Origin: Gammaproteobacteria bacterium
Lineage (GTDB): Bacteria; Pseudomonadota; Gammaproteobacteria; Pseudomonadales; Pseudohongiellaceae
DNA: 56,654 bases
Direction of reading: 5' to 3'
Assembly: GCA_017853205.1 (NCBI GenBank)
Contig: JAFMKB010000010.1
Span: 1-56,654, forward strand
Of this stretch, positions 15,797-24,904 are shown piece after piece. The translations under genes were made by a program, and so were the position numbers. The notes beneath the pieces are model-generated. The model saw nothing but the letters and a program-made list of their open reading frames with translations, did not search any database and was not told where the DNA came from. Numbering within the stretch: the stretch's first letter is position 1; the number at the start of each line of letters is the position of its first letter.

Positions 15797-18649
15797 TTAG
15801 ATGACACCTGAAGCGAGATGTTGCTTGATGTAGACGCCTGTATGCGACTTTTTGTTCTTCGCAATCTGTTCTGGGGTGCCCTCGGCGATAATCATACCGC
15901 CACCGCTGCCTCCTTCTGGGCCTAGGTCGACAACCCAGTCGGCAGTCTTGATTACATCGAGATTGTGCTCAATGACGACTATCGTATTGCCTTGGTCACG
16001 CAAATGGTGCAAAACCGCGAGAAGCTGCTTGATATCGTGAAAGTGTAGGCCGGTTGTCGGCTCATCGAGTATGTAGAGCGTCTTGCCTGTATCGCGTTTA
16101 GAGAGTTCGCGCGACAGCTTCACTCGCTGCGCTTCTCCTCCCGAAAGCGTTGTTGCCGCTTGACCCAAGCAGATATAAGACAGGCCGACATCCATCAGAG
16201 TTTGGAGTTTGCGCGCTATTGCCGGTACGGCATCGAAAAACTCGCGCGCGGCCTCGATGGTCATATCGAGAACTTCGTTTATGTTTTTGCCTTTGTACTT
16301 AACCTCTAGAGTTTCCCGATTGTAGCGTTTGCCTCGGCAGACATCGCAGGCGACGTAGACGTCGGGTAGAAAATGCATCTCGACTTTGACTACGCCGTCG
16401 CCCTGACACGCCTCGCAGCGCCCCCCTTTGACGTTGAAGCTAAAACGCCCGGGCTTATAACCACGAGTGCGCGCTTCCTGCGTTCCTGCAAAAAGCTCGC
16501 GAACGGGCGTGAAGATTCCGGTATAAGTCGCGGGATTGGATCGCGGGGTGCGCCCAATCGGGCTTTGATCGATATCGACGACTTTGTCGAGTAGTTCCAG
16601 TCCCTCGACCGACGTGTGCTTGGCGGCAGTAAGAGTGGTTGCGCCATTGAGCTTACTCGCGGCGAGCGGGTAAAGCGTGTTGTTAATTAACGTTGATTTG
16701 CCAGAGCCCGAGACGCCAGTGACACAGGTTAGAAGCCCAATGGGGATGCTCAGGTCAACACCTCTTAGATTATTGCCAGTCGCGCCGAGCACGCGCAGCT
16801 GCTTGTCCGGATCTGGTTTGCCACGAGTGGCTGGGACTTCTATTTTTTCCTTGCCCGACAGATACTTGCCCGTGAGCGAATCTTTCGAATTGAGAATATC
16901 CTTAATAGAGCCTTGTGCGACGATTTCGCCGCCATGCACTCCGGCCCCTGGACCAATATCGATGACATGATCAGCGTTACGGATAGCGTCTTCGTCGTGT
17001 TCGACCACAATCACCGTATTGCCGAGGTCGCGCAGATGAAACAGAGTTTTTAACAGCCGAGTATTATCGCGCTGGTGCAGTCCAATCGAGGGTTCGTCGA
17101 GGATATACATTACGCCGACAAGCCCGGCACCAATCTGACTGGCTAAGCGGATGCGCTGAGCCTCGCCGCCTGACAGGGTGTCGGCGCTGCGGTTGAGTGT
17201 TAGGTAGTTAAGTCCAACGTCGACAAGAAACTGGAGTCGGTCTTGCAGTTCTTTAAGTACCTTCTCGGCTATCTTGGCACTCTTACCCTTCAGTTTGAGC
17301 TTGCAGAAATACTCGTGTGATTGGGCAACGGTCATGCTGGTTATCGTTGGCAAGTCACTGCCTTGGATAAGCACAAATCGGGCATCGCGTTTGAGTCGCG
17401 TGCCTGCACAGTCGGGGCACGATTGCGAACTCAGGTATTTCGAAAGCTCTTCGCGGACATGCGTAGATTCTGTCTCGCGGTAGCGACGCTCCATATTGGG
17501 CAATATGCCTTCAAATGGGTAGCTGCGGGTGCGCGTCTCGCCGCGGTCATTAATGTAGAAAAAATCGATGACCTCTTTGCCGCTACCATTCAAAATCGCG
17601 TTTCGATGCGTCTTACTAAGCTCGTTAAAAGGCACATCGATCGAAAATCCGTAGTGTTCGGCGAGGGAGGTAAGCATCTGGAAATAATAGAGGTTGCGCC
17701 GGTCCCATCCGCGAATAGCACCTTCGGACAGTGCGAGCGACTCATCGACGATGATTCGATTCTCATCGAAGAACTGTTTGAGCCCGAGACCATCGCACGA
17801 CGTGCAGGCGCCCGCTGGATTGTTAAAGGAGAACAAGCGGGGCTCTAACTCCTGAATACTATGGCCACACTGCGGGCAGGCGAACAGTGAGGAGAACACG
17901 AGGTCGTGTTCGCTTCCAAGCTCCTTGCCCTCTGCGTCAGATCGGCTCACCATCGCAAGGCCGTCAGCTAATTGAATCGCGGTCTCGAAGCTTTCGGCAA
18001 GGCGTTGTTCTATGCCGGGTTTGACTTTGAGACGATCGACAACGACATCGATCGAGTGCTTCTTGTTTTTTTCGAGTTCGGGTGGATAGTCGAGTTCGCA
18101 GACAATGCCGTCGACACGCGCGCGGATAAAACCGCCCGTGCGCAGTTCGCTGAAGACATGCAGATGCTCGCCTTTCCGGTCGCGCACAATCGGTGCGAGC
18201 ACCATGATGCGGCTGCCCTCCGGCAGTTTCATGACCTGATCGACCATCTGGCTGACGGTCTGAGCCTCGAGCTTCAAATTATGTTCGGGACAATGCGGCT
18301 CGCCGACGCGCGCGAACAGTAGGCGAAGGTAGTCGTAAATTTCGGTTATCGTGCCTACGGTCGACCGGGGATTGTGGGAAGTGGACTTCTGCTCTATCGA
18401 TATTGCCGGCGACAGACCTTCAATATGATCGATATCGGGCTTCTCCATCATCGATAAGAATTGGCGGGCGTATGTCGAAAGGGACTCAACGTAGCGGCGC
18501 TGGCCCTCGGCGTAGAGCGTGTCGAAGGCGAGTGACGATTTACCAGAGCCAGAGAGCCCGGTTATCACCACTAGCTTGTCCCTTGGGATCGTTATGTTGA
18601 TGTTTTTGAGATTGTGGGTGCGCGCACCGCGAACAACGATCTGATCCAT
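15797..18649 (-). CDS. uvrA: Excinuclease ABC subunit A
   Basis: A 950-residue UvrA, close to the usual 940-950. It starts [14 protein letters not shown], then Walker [15 protein letters not shown] near residue 30. The first zinc module contains [13 protein letters not shown] near 255. The ABC signature [14 protein letters not shown] is near 491. The second half has Walker [14 protein letters not shown] near 642, the second zinc finger [16 protein letters not shown] near 743 with [10 protein letters not shown], and a second [13 protein letters not shown] near 830. It recognises DNA damage with UvrB in nucleotide excision repair. It is divergent from ssb, a common arrangement in gammaproteobacteria. 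I looked for a LexA box (CTGT-N8-ACAG) in the shared upstream region and did not see one. Confidence 0.98.
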   Translation of the reverse strand: MDQIVVRGARTHNLKNINITIPRDKLVVITGLSGSGKSSLAFDTLYAEGQRRYVESLSTYARQFLSMMEKPDIDHIEGLSPAISIEQKSTSHNPRSTVGTITEIYDYLRLLFARVGEPHCPEHNLKLEAQTVSQMVDQVMKLPEGSRIMVLAPIVRDRKGEHLHVFSELRTGGFIRARVDGIVCELDYPPELEKNKKHSIDVVVDRLKVKPGIEQRLAESFETAIQLADGLAMVSRSDAEGKELGSEHDLVFSSLFACPQCGHSIQELEPRLFSFNNPAGACTSCDGLGLKQFFDENRIIVDESLALSEGAIRGWDRRNLYYFQMLTSLAEHYGFSIDVPFNELSKTHRNAILNGSGKEVIDFFYINDRGETRTRSYPFEGILPNMERRYRETESTHVREELSKYLSSQSCPDCAGTRLKRDARFVLIQGSDLPTITSMTVAQSHEYFCKLKLKGKSAKIAEKVLKELQDRLQFLVDVGLNYLTLNRSADTLSGGEAQRIRLASQIGAGLVGVMYILDEPSIGLHQRDNTRLLKTLFHLRDLGNTVIVVEHDEDAIRNADHVIDIGPGAGVHGGEIVAQGSIKDILNSKDSLTGKYLSGKEKIEVPATRGKPDPDKQLRVLGATGNNLRGVDLSIPIGLLTCVTGVSGSGKSTLINNTLYPLAASKLNGATTLTAAKHTSVEGLELLDKVVDIDQSPIGRTPRSNPATYTGIFTPVRELFAGTQEARTRGYKPGRFSFNVKGGRCEACQGDGVVKVEMHFLPDVYVACDVCRGKRYNRETLEVKYKGKNINEVLDMTIEAAREFFDAVPAIARKLQTLMDVGLSYICLGQAATTLSGGEAQRVKLSRELSKRDTGKTLYILDEPTTGLHFHDIKQLLAVLHHLRDQGNTIVVIEHNLDVIKTADWVVDLGPEGGSGGGMIIAEGTPEQIAKNKKSHTGVYIKQHLASGVI

Positions 18650-18981
18650 GCTGGGGCTCTTAGTTTATTTGATGCTGGGTGTAAACGAACAAAGGTGTCA
18701 GAGTATCAAGGCATGCAGTTTGCAAGCCTATACGCGCTGCGTCTGGATCATGGATGACAACAGCGCAGCCGAGCATTATGGTCAATGCCGGCTAGTGGAG
18801 TAAAGCCGCGACTGCTTTTTTTAGAAGATTCTGCCTAAAATTTCTCAACGTAGATGGCATGATATACACTATGAAGACTAGACGCGCAGTGACGCGTCAT
18901 TTCTCATACTGACTACTTTTACAAGTAGCCGTCCGGCCAGTCCTGTCGATAGGCTGGCGCGAAAAAAACCGGAGGCACGAC
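18650..18981. other. Divergent uvrA/ssb intergenic region
   Basis: A 332-bp region that must hold the promoters of uvrA (minus) and ssb (plus). No E. coli-type LexA box was found. The notable element is a perfect 16-bp palindrome at 18913-18928. No ORF or RNA gene was recognised. Confidence 0.5.
18913..18928. repeat. 16-bp palindrome upstream of ssb
   Basis: CTACTT-ttac-AAGTAG is a perfect 6-bp inverted repeat with a 4-bp centre, about 55 bp before the ssb start. It could be an operator (including a non-classical SOS site) or a leader hairpin. The role is unproven. Confidence 0.55.
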
Positions 18982-19461
18982 GTGGCGAGCAGAGGCATCA
19001 ACAAAGTAATTCTCGTAGGCAACTTGGGCAACGACCCCGAGGTTCGATATATGCCTAACGGCAATGCCGTGGCTAATGTGTCGCTCGCTACAAGCGACTC
19101 TTGGAAAGATAAAGCGACAGGTGAGCAGCAGGAGAAGACCGAGTGGCATCGCGTCGTGTTCTTCAACCGCCTTGCCGAGATCGTTGAGCAGTACGTTAAA
19201 AAAGGGTCGAAGCTCTATATCGAAGGTCGCTTGCAGACGCGTTCGTGGGAGCAAGACGGTATAAAGCGCTACTCAACCGAAATCATCGCCAGCGAGATGC
19301 AAATGCTCGATGGCCGCGGCGGCGCAATGGGTGGCGATATGGGCGATAATCCCTTTGGCCAGCAGCAAGCGCCCGGTCAGCGTCAGCAACAGGCGGCAGC
19401 GCCGCAGGTTCAACCTGCCCCGACCAACTTCGATAATTTTGATGACGATATTCCCTTCTAG
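18982..19461 (+). CDS. ssb: Single-stranded DNA-binding protein
   Basis: A 159-residue SSB starting at GTG behind GGAGG. The N-terminal OB fold (residues about 1-110) begins [20 protein letters not shown] and includes [15 protein letters not shown] and [17 protein letters not shown] Gly/Gln/Pro-rich linker follows (about 111-150), then the conserved acidic tip FDDDIPF, which docks repair and replication partners. It forms tetramers that coat single-stranded DNA in replication, recombination and repair. It is divergent from uvrA and followed by an RmlD-like gene on the same strand about 100 bp away. Confidence 0.98.
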   Translation: MASRGINKVILVGNLGNDPEVRYMPNGNAVANVSLATSDSWKDKATGEQQEKTEWHRVVFFNRLAEIVEQYVKKGSKLYIEGRLQTRSWEQDGIKRYSTEIIASEMQMLDGRGGAMGGDMGDNPFGQQQAPGQRQQQAAAPQVQPAPTNFDNFDDDIPF

Positions 19462-19560
19462 TTACGCTTGACTTCGCGCGCCGATAAAGCAAACTCGAAG
19501 GCGGTATAAAGTCATGGGCGAATGGCGTCCGCGCGCGGGTTAACTAGGAAGCAGTCAGCA

Positions 19561-20511
19561 GTGAAGTTATACATCGTTGGAGGAAAGAGCCCCACCGGTA
19601 AGGCCTTGATAGAGATTTTGCGTAAACACAAAATACGCTTTCTTGCGCCTGCCGATAAGTATTTTGATCCCGATAACGCACTCGCAATCGCCAGAAGCAT
19701 CACCGATTTCCGGCCAGACCAGCTAATCAACCTCGCCGATTTTATCTCCGGTAATCACAGCGCGCTCAAGCGCGCCGAATCGGCACAAGAGCGCTGTCGC
19801 CAAATCAACGCGCAGCTTCCAGCGGTGTTGAGCGAAGTCTGTAACCACCTCGGCATTCCGCTGCTGCACCTCTCTAACAGCTATGTCTTCGATGGCGAGA
19901 AGAAGCTAGCTTATAACGAGACGGACGAGCTCAATCCTCAGGGCGTTTACGGACGCTGCACACTTGCCGGCGAAGAAGCGGTGAGAGCACATCCTCATCA
20001 CATAATCATTCGCTCTGGCTGGCTTTTTGGTTTGCATAAGCGCGGACTCATCAAATCGTGGATTCGTCTCGCCAAACGCAGTGGTGGCGAGATTACCGTG
20101 TTCAGACGTCGCTTTAGCCCAACCTCAACCAACGATCTTGCTAGCGCGCTGTTCGCGGTGGCGCAGCAAGTCGACTGCGATGCCAATGCATGGGGCACCT
20201 ATCATTACGCCGGCCTCGAGACTAAACGTGAAGCGGAATTTGGACGGCAAACACTCGATTATGCGGCCAATCATGACGAAGACATTTATCAGCTCATCGA
20301 CAGCATCAAGCTCTTAGAGGGCCCGGTGCGCCTCCCCGAACTTCTCAACTCGACACTGTCTAGTAAAAAGTTTTTCGATACCTTTGGTATAAAGCCGCGT
20401 TCGTGGCATGGTCATCTTAGAGAAACGATTAAGTCTCTTTATGGTGGTCGCATGCGGGAGGCACCTGAACAAGGCGAGGGTGACGCGTCCGCCGCGTCTG
20501 CTGGCTCATGA
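19561..20511 (+). CDS. RmlD-like sugar-nucleotide reductase, catalytic Lys missing
   Basis: The GTG at 19561 (316 aa) has AGGAAG 9 bp upstream and begins directly with the Rossmann strand VKLYIVGGKSPTGKAL; an ATG 39 bp earlier is in frame but adds a non-conserved leader. The fold is that of dTDP-4-dehydrorhamnose reductase/NAD-dependent epimerases: LINLADF near residue 58, LLHLSNSYVFDGE near 104-116, and the catalytic region GVYGRCTLAGEEAV. In active relatives this reads YGxxK; here Tyr130 is followed by G-R-C-T, so Thr134 replaces the Lys. Either the enzyme is altered, or it serves as a binding protein like MAT2B-type homologues. Its stop overlaps the moeA start (ATGA), so the two are co-translated. 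Confidence 0.8.
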   Translation: MKLYIVGGKSPTGKALIEILRKHKIRFLAPADKYFDPDNALAIARSITDFRPDQLINLADFISGNHSALKRAESAQERCRQINAQLPAVLSEVCNHLGIPLLHLSNSYVFDGEKKLAYNETDELNPQGVYGRCTLAGEEAVRAHPHHIIIRSGWLFGLHKRGLIKSWIRLAKRSGGEITVFRRRFSPTSTNDLASALFAVAQQVDCDANAWGTYHYAGLETKREAEFGRQTLDYAANHDEDIYQLIDSIKLLEGPVRLPELLNSTLSSKKFFDTFGIKPRSWHGHLRETIKSLYGGRMREAPEQGEGDASAASAGS

Positions 20512-21755
20512 TTGATACGCCAGACTACCAGCCATCGGCGCTCATGCCCCTCGACAACGCGCTAGCCCAGATATTGACGAGTGTTTCACCACGCTGCGGG
20601 GAGGAGGTCATCGCGCTTGCGAATAGCCAAGGTCGAAGTCTTTCTGAAGACGTTGTTGCGAATCTTTCCGTACCGCCTATGGCGAACAGCGCGATGGATG
20701 GATACGCCCTGCGCGCGTCAGATTCGGGAGATCCTGAGCGCGACTTGCCTGTTAGTCAGCGAATCGCGGCTGGGCAGGTCGGTCTAGCGCTCGAAGCGGG
20801 AACGGCTGCAAGGATATTCACCGGCGCGCCAATGCCAGCGGGTGCCGATGCAGTGGTGATGCAAGAGAATTGTATTCTGCGAGGCGAGGCGATCGGCGTC
20901 GCTAAGCGCGTCAGTCCACAGGAGAACGTAAGGCCGGTCGGCGCAGACATCGAGGCGGGTAGCACTGTGTTTGCCCGAGGCCATCGATTGCGGCCGCAAG
21001 ATGTCGGTGTGCTCGCCTCGCTGGGTCTCACCGAGGTGCGAGTTTCCCGTAAGCTCAGAGTTGCGCTTATGACTACGGGTGATGAGTTGCAGCGGCCGGG
21101 TGCCGAATTATTACCTGGTCAGATTTACGATTCGAATTTTGCAACGCTGAGCGCACTGCTCACTGCTCTTCATATCGAAATTGTCGATTGCGGGTGGGTC
21201 GGCGACACTCTCGACGCCACGCGTTCGGCCCTGCTCACTGCGGCGAGTCGCGCAGATTGTGTGATTACAACAGGCGGGGTGTCAGTGGGCGAAGAGGATC
21301 ACGTGCGCGCCGCTGTCGAACAGCTAGGCAAGATTGATCTATGGAAACTTGCAGTTAAGCCCGGCAAACCCTTCGCCTTCGGTAAGATTACGAGCGCAGG
21401 TGAGAGCTGTCACTTTTTCGGCTTGCCAGGGAATCCGGTGTCGGCATTTGTGACCTTCGTGCTCGTAGTTCGCCCAACACTGTTGGCCCTGCAGGGCGCG
21501 AGCGTCGAGCCTCCAAAACTATTTCCTGTTCGCAGCGGTTTCTCTCGAGAGCGGGGCGGATCAAGGCAGGAGTATCTGCGCGCGCGGCTAGATTCCAGCG
21601 CTGAAGGGCTCGTTGCAACGCCACTCAATAACCAGAGCTCTGGTGTCGCGCTGTCTCTGAGTCGCAGCGATGGCCTGCTCATCGTGCCGCCGTATGTTGC
21701 CGTGGCTCAAGGTGAGGTGCTGCAGTTCATTCCATTCTCCGAATTAGTAGCGTAG
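20508..21755 (+). CDS. moeA: Molybdopterin molybdenumtransferase MoeA
   Basis: A 415-residue enzyme that inserts molybdate into adenylated molybdopterin, completing molybdenum cofactor. The N-terminal domain includes PPMANSAMDGYALRASD near residue 62. The MoCF-binding domain has TTGDELQRPG near 188, TTGGVSVGEEDHVR near 254, and LAVKPGKPFAFG and GLPGNPVSAF near 285-312. The C-terminal beta domain follows. The length equals E. coli MoeA (411). It overlaps the RmlD-like gene by 4 bp. It would supply cofactor to the molybdenum hydroxylase encoded at 7904-11933; the two loci are not adjacent, so this is pathway logic only. Confidence 0.96.
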   Translation: MIDTPDYQPSALMPLDNALAQILTSVSPRCGEEVIALANSQGRSLSEDVVANLSVPPMANSAMDGYALRASDSGDPERDLPVSQRIAAGQVGLALEAGTAARIFTGAPMPAGADAVVMQENCILRGEAIGVAKRVSPQENVRPVGADIEAGSTVFARGHRLRPQDVGVLASLGLTEVRVSRKLRVALMTTGDELQRPGAELLPGQIYDSNFATLSALLTALHIEIVDCGWVGDTLDATRSALLTAASRADCVITTGGVSVGEEDHVRAAVEQLGKIDLWKLAVKPGKPFAFGKITSAGESCHFFGLPGNPVSAFVTFVLVVRPTLLALQGASVEPPKLFPVRSGFSRERGGSRQEYLRARLDSSAEGLVATPLNNQSSGVALSLSRSDGLLIVPPYVAVAQGEVLQFIPFSELVA

Positions 21756-21782
21756 AACCTGATGCGTACGAGGGGACAAAGA

Positions 21783-22529
21783 GTGAGAGGAGGAAAGAGA
21801 TTTGCTCGCTTATGCGTTGTTGTTGCAACCTTATCGCTCCTCGTTGCCTGTGCGAGTACTGAGTCCCCTGAACCCCTTGCTCCCGAAAAGGGCACTGCGA
21901 CGGTCACTGTTCTGAAACCAGCGAGTGTTGTGTCTAAGGAAAAAACAACTGGTGAAGTGTTCAAGCTACCCGATCTGCTTTACGCGGGATTACAGGCACT
22001 TGATGCAGATCGACTTCTTACCCCAGAGAATAACAATGCCTTCGAGTATTTTTCGCGCGCGCTCGCAATGGATTCCGATAATGAGATTGCAAGAGAGGGC
22101 ATTGCTGCGATCGTCTCGCGCTATCTCGCGCTCGCACGTGAGGCGATTGGCAATGGCTCGTTCGATTCAGCTGAGTTGATGATCCAAAGAGCGAAGCTTG
22201 TCGATGCGACGGTTGCTGAGATTGCGCTTGTGCAGGTCGAATTGGCAAACGAGCGCGAGTCAGGCGATTTGTTTTTTACTTTCGACGGCATGGCAGTGAG
22301 CAGTCGAAGCGACCAAGCGAGGGAAGAGTTGGCCGCCGTCGCGAAGCGTGCGCGCGAGTGCGGTGCATTCTTTCTAATTACCGCACCCAATGACAGCACC
22401 GCACGATGGATGTTTAGCGTAATGCGTGAGGCAGTCGAAGGGTATAGGCTACGAGGAAATATCGAGTTGTCTGCGCAAACCGGGGTTCGTTTGAGGTTGC
22501 CCGAGACCGATAGCGCCTGCGGCGGATAG
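21783..22529 (+). CDS. Putative lipoprotein of unknown function
   Basis: The GTG at 21783 (248 aa) has AGGGGA a few bases upstream; the ATG at 21762 in the same frame has no ribosome site and would add seven residues. The N-terminus is Arg/Lys-rich and then hydrophobic, ending in the lipobox LLVACAS, so lipid anchoring is expected. Residues about 60-150 look helical and repeat-like (YFSRALAMDSDNEIAREGI), suggesting TPR-like packing. About 160-240 contain a compact domain ending VRLRLPETDSACGG that I do not recognise. It sits between moeA and the DUF2333 gene. The 3' end is built from the first copy of a 22-bp tandem repeat, see 22512-22579. Confidence 0.65.
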   Translation: MRGGKRFARLCVVVATLSLLVACASTESPEPLAPEKGTATVTVLKPASVVSKEKTTGEVFKLPDLLYAGLQALDADRLLTPENNNAFEYFSRALAMDSDNEIAREGIAAIVSRYLALAREAIGNGSFDSAELMIQRAKLVDATVAEIALVQVELANERESGDLFFTFDGMAVSSRSDQAREELAAVAKRARECGAFFLITAPNDSTARWMFSVMREAVEGYRLRGNIELSAQTGVRLRLPETDSACGG

Positions 22530-22579
22530 AAAAAGCGCCTGCGACGAATAGAAAAAGCGCCTGCGGGGAGCAGAAAAAA
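22512..22579 (+). repeat. Three tandem 22-bp repeats across a stop codon
   Basis: Three copies of about 22 bp (agcgcctgcg...agaaaa) begin at 22512, 22534 and 22556. The first copy encodes the C-terminal SACGG and the stop of the lipoprotein gene; the others lie in the 3' untranslated region. Slippage within the array could lengthen or shift the C-terminus. Confidence 0.75.
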
Positions 22580-22674
22580 TACCTCGTAAGACAATTCGCG
22601 CAAGAAAAGTATGGGCGTGTGGCAAATACGCCCGACTGATAGTTAAAAGACCCTATTTCAGAGCGAGAGTGAAC

Positions 22675-23685
22675 ATGGATAGAGCAAGTCTGAATCGCTT
22701 CCTGCCGAGGGGCAAGTTCGTCATCGCTGCCTCAAGCCTTCTTGCCGCATCTATTATTGCTACCGGCATTTATTGGAGTATTCCACCTGCTTCATTTGAT
22801 GTTAATGAAGTAACGGCTGGGAGGCTTGCTCCGTTGGACAGCTCACCTGTAGTGGGTAGCACGAGCGCTGCAACGCTCATAGAAATTGCTGAAACGCTTC
22901 TAAAAAAGCCCGGAGGCTTTCTAAGTAACGATGTGATGCCCCCGGGGTTATATCTAGACAATATTCCCAACTGGGAATTTGGCGCATTGGTTCAAGTCCG
23001 CGATTTTTCTCGTGCGTTCCGAGAGGATTTTAGTCGCTCGCAGTCGCAGTCGACGGAAGATGCCGATCTCATTGTCGCGGAGCCCAAATTCAATTTTACT
23101 AACGACAGTTGGTTGTTCCCCGCGAGCGAAAGTCAGTATGAAGAAGCAATTGCCGCGCTCAATTCTTATCTTTCGCGTGTAGTCGATGCCGATCAGAGTG
23201 ACGCGCAGTTTTACGCGCGTGCGGACAATTTAGCGAGCTGGTTGAGCAATGTCGAATCGCGTCTCGGAAGCCTCTCTCAGCGGCTCAGCGCGAGCGTATT
23301 ACAGCAGCGAGCAAACACCGATATGGCTGGTGATCCTAGTGCGATGCAATCAACGCCTGCGCGTGCCGAGGTCGCTGTGAAGACGCCTTGGCTTGAAATT
23401 GACGATGTGTTTTTCGAAGCTCGCGGCGCCACGTGGGCGCTACTGCATTTATTACGTGCAGCGGAGGTGGATTTCGCTCAAGTTTTGGATGATAAAAATG
23501 CAGGCGCGAGCCTCGACCAGATCATTCGCGAACTCGAGTCGAGCCAGCGCAGCTTAGGCTTTCCGATGATTCTAAATGGATCAGGCTTTGGTATGTTCGC
23601 GAATCACTCGTTAACTATGGCCAACTATGTTTCCCGCGCGAACGCTGCGATCATCGATCTTCGCAGGCTGCTATCACAAGGTTAA
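22675..23685 (+). CDS. DUF2333 family inner-membrane protein
   Basis: A 336-residue protein with one N-terminal membrane segment (about residues 10-34) and a large periplasmic part. It closely fits the DUF2333 family of gammaproteobacteria: LLKKPGGFLSNDVMPPGL, LDNIPNWEFGALVQVRDFSR and FSRSQSQSTEDADL occur in order between about residues 80 and 135, followed by FNFTNDSWLFP. The function of this family is not established. The ATG at 22675 is chosen over a GTG two codons upstream because neither has a strong ribosome site and the ATG is the commoner codon. It is the last plus-strand gene before a convergent oxidoreductase gene. Confidence 0.88.
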   Translation: MDRASLNRFLPRGKFVIAASSLLAASIIATGIYWSIPPASFDVNEVTAGRLAPLDSSPVVGSTSAATLIEIAETLLKKPGGFLSNDVMPPGLYLDNIPNWEFGALVQVRDFSRAFREDFSRSQSQSTEDADLIVAEPKFNFTNDSWLFPASESQYEEAIAALNSYLSRVVDADQSDAQFYARADNLASWLSNVESRLGSLSQRLSASVLQQRANTDMAGDPSAMQSTPARAEVAVKTPWLEIDDVFFEARGATWALLHLLRAAEVDFAQVLDDKNAGASLDQIIRELESSQRSLGFPMILNGSGFGMFANHSLTMANYVSRANAAIIDLRRLLSQG

Positions 23686-23737
23686 GCGTAAACAAGCAAT
23701 AAAGCGCAACAACACCTAGTTCGATAGAGTTCTTGAG

Positions 23738-23756
23738 GCAATACCGATCGGATTGC
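23738..23756. repeat. Short inverted repeat in convergent gap
   Basis: GCAATaCCGATCGGATTGC is nearly a perfect palindrome lying between the convergent DUF2333 and CurA-like genes. It has no T-tract and its centre is too tight for a hairpin loop, so it is not a typical terminator; a protein-binding site is possible. Confidence 0.35.
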
Positions 23757-23771
23757 TAGTGAAAGCTGTTG

Positions 23772-24782
23772 TTATAACTTAACCACCATCTTGCCAAAAT
23801 TATTGCCGCTGAAAAGGCCGAGAAAAGCATCTACTGCATGGTCGATGCCTTCAACAACGGTTTCGTGGCTCGTAATCTTGCCTGTCTGAATCCAGGGAAT
23901 CATTTCAGACAAGAACGCCTCGCGCATGTCGACATGGTCCGAGACAATAAAGCCGGTTATTCGGATTTTTTTGCCGACGATGAGCATGAGATTATTCGGC
24001 CCGGGTTCTGGTGTGGCGGCATTGTATCCAGAAATCATCCCACAGGCTGCTATGCGGCCAAAGGGATTCATCGAGTTTATGGCGGCCTGCAAGTGCTCTC
24101 CACCGACATTCTCGAAATAGACATCGATCCCTTCGGGGGCGGCCGCGACGAGAGCGGCGTTCAGATCGCCGCAGGTTTTATAATTGATAACCTCATCGAC
24201 GCCGCAGTGGTTTTTGAGCCACTGTGCTTTTTCATCGCTACCGCAGCTGCCGATAACGCGGCATCCCATTTGCTTAGCGATTTGACAAACGTTTGCCCCG
24301 ACCGCGCCAGACGCTGCCGAGACAAAGACAGTCTCGCCGGGTTTAGGTTCACCGAATTTGAACAGGCCTACATAGGCGGTAAGGCCAGGCATCCCAAGCG
24401 TTCCGAGATAGAGGGAAAGCTGAGCGCGATCAAACGGTTCAAGTTTCACGAGGGTATTCGCCGGCGCGACGAAGCGGTCCTGCCATGCTTTTTGATTCAG
24501 AACGATGTCGCCTTGACTGAGAGAGGGGTCATTAGACTCGACGATTTCGCCGATCGCCCCACCATACATTACCTCGTTGAGAGCGTAGGCCTGAGCATAA
24601 ACGGCATCTTCGCGCATGCGTCCGCGCATGTAAGGATCGACAGACATATAAAGATTTTTTACTAATACCTCGCCGGCTGCAGGCTGAGGCAGCTCAACAG
24701 TGACAAGCGCAAAATTATCATGTGTGGGTAGGCCCGCAGGGCGGCTTTTTAGGTGAACTTGCTGTGCTGTGTATTGGCTCAT
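23772..24782 (-). CDS. NADP-dependent MDR oxidoreductase (CurA/YncB-like)
   Basis: A 336-residue zinc-independent medium-chain dehydrogenase/reductase. The N-terminal part includes NLYMSVDPYMRGRM near residue 44, a signature of the CurA/PTGR/leukotriene B4 dehydrogenase group. The nucleotide-binding domain has ETVFVSAASGAVGANVCQIA near 150, and later the stretch IDVYFENVGGEHLQAAI. The catalytic zinc ligands of alcohol dehydrogenases are absent, as expected for this group. It would reduce the C=C bond of alpha,beta-unsaturated ketones or aldehydes with NADPH, a detoxification role. It is downstream of the TRAP transporter genes on the same strand but 122 bp away, so probably an independent transcript. 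Confidence 0.92.
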   Translation of the reverse strand: MSQYTAQQVHLKSRPAGLPTHDNFALVTVELPQPAAGEVLVKNLYMSVDPYMRGRMREDAVYAQAYALNEVMYGGAIGEIVESNDPSLSQGDIVLNQKAWQDRFVAPANTLVKLEPFDRAQLSLYLGTLGMPGLTAYVGLFKFGEPKPGETVFVSAASGAVGANVCQIAKQMGCRVIGSCGSDEKAQWLKNHCGVDEVINYKTCGDLNAALVAAAPEGIDVYFENVGGEHLQAAINSMNPFGRIAACGMISGYNAATPEPGPNNLMLIVGKKIRITGFIVSDHVDMREAFLSEMIPWIQTGKITSHETVVEGIDHAVDAFLGLFSGNNFGKMVVKL

Positions 24783-24863
24783 TTTTCTGCGTCCTTTCTG
24801 ATTGTTAAGCTTAACTAGGATCGAGTACGTGTCCTCTCCGTTCGGGGCTCACGCAGATCATTT

Positions 24864-24883
24864 AGGCGATGACACAGTCGCCT
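24864..24883. repeat. Inverted repeat between TRAP permease and CurA-like gene
   Basis: AGGCGA-N8-TCGCCT is a perfect 6-bp stem with an 8-base loop. It lies just after the TRAP permease gene (minus strand) and before the CurA-like gene. No T-run follows on either strand, so it may be a weak terminator or an operator for the downstream gene. Confidence 0.4.
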
Positions 24884-24904
24884 CTGTGCCTGTGTGCCCA
24901 GACT

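Noticed and set aside
17321-17848. 175-codon open frame opposite uvrA
   Set aside because: It is complementary to conserved UvrA sequence and shows no domain or start signal.
18650-18981. LexA (SOS) box between uvrA and ssb
   Set aside because: No CTGT-N8-ACAG-like sequence was found; the best partial matches retain only one half-site.
23838-24665. 275-codon open frame opposite the CurA-like gene
   Set aside because: It is wholly antisense to a well-conserved oxidoreductase, with no recognisable domain.
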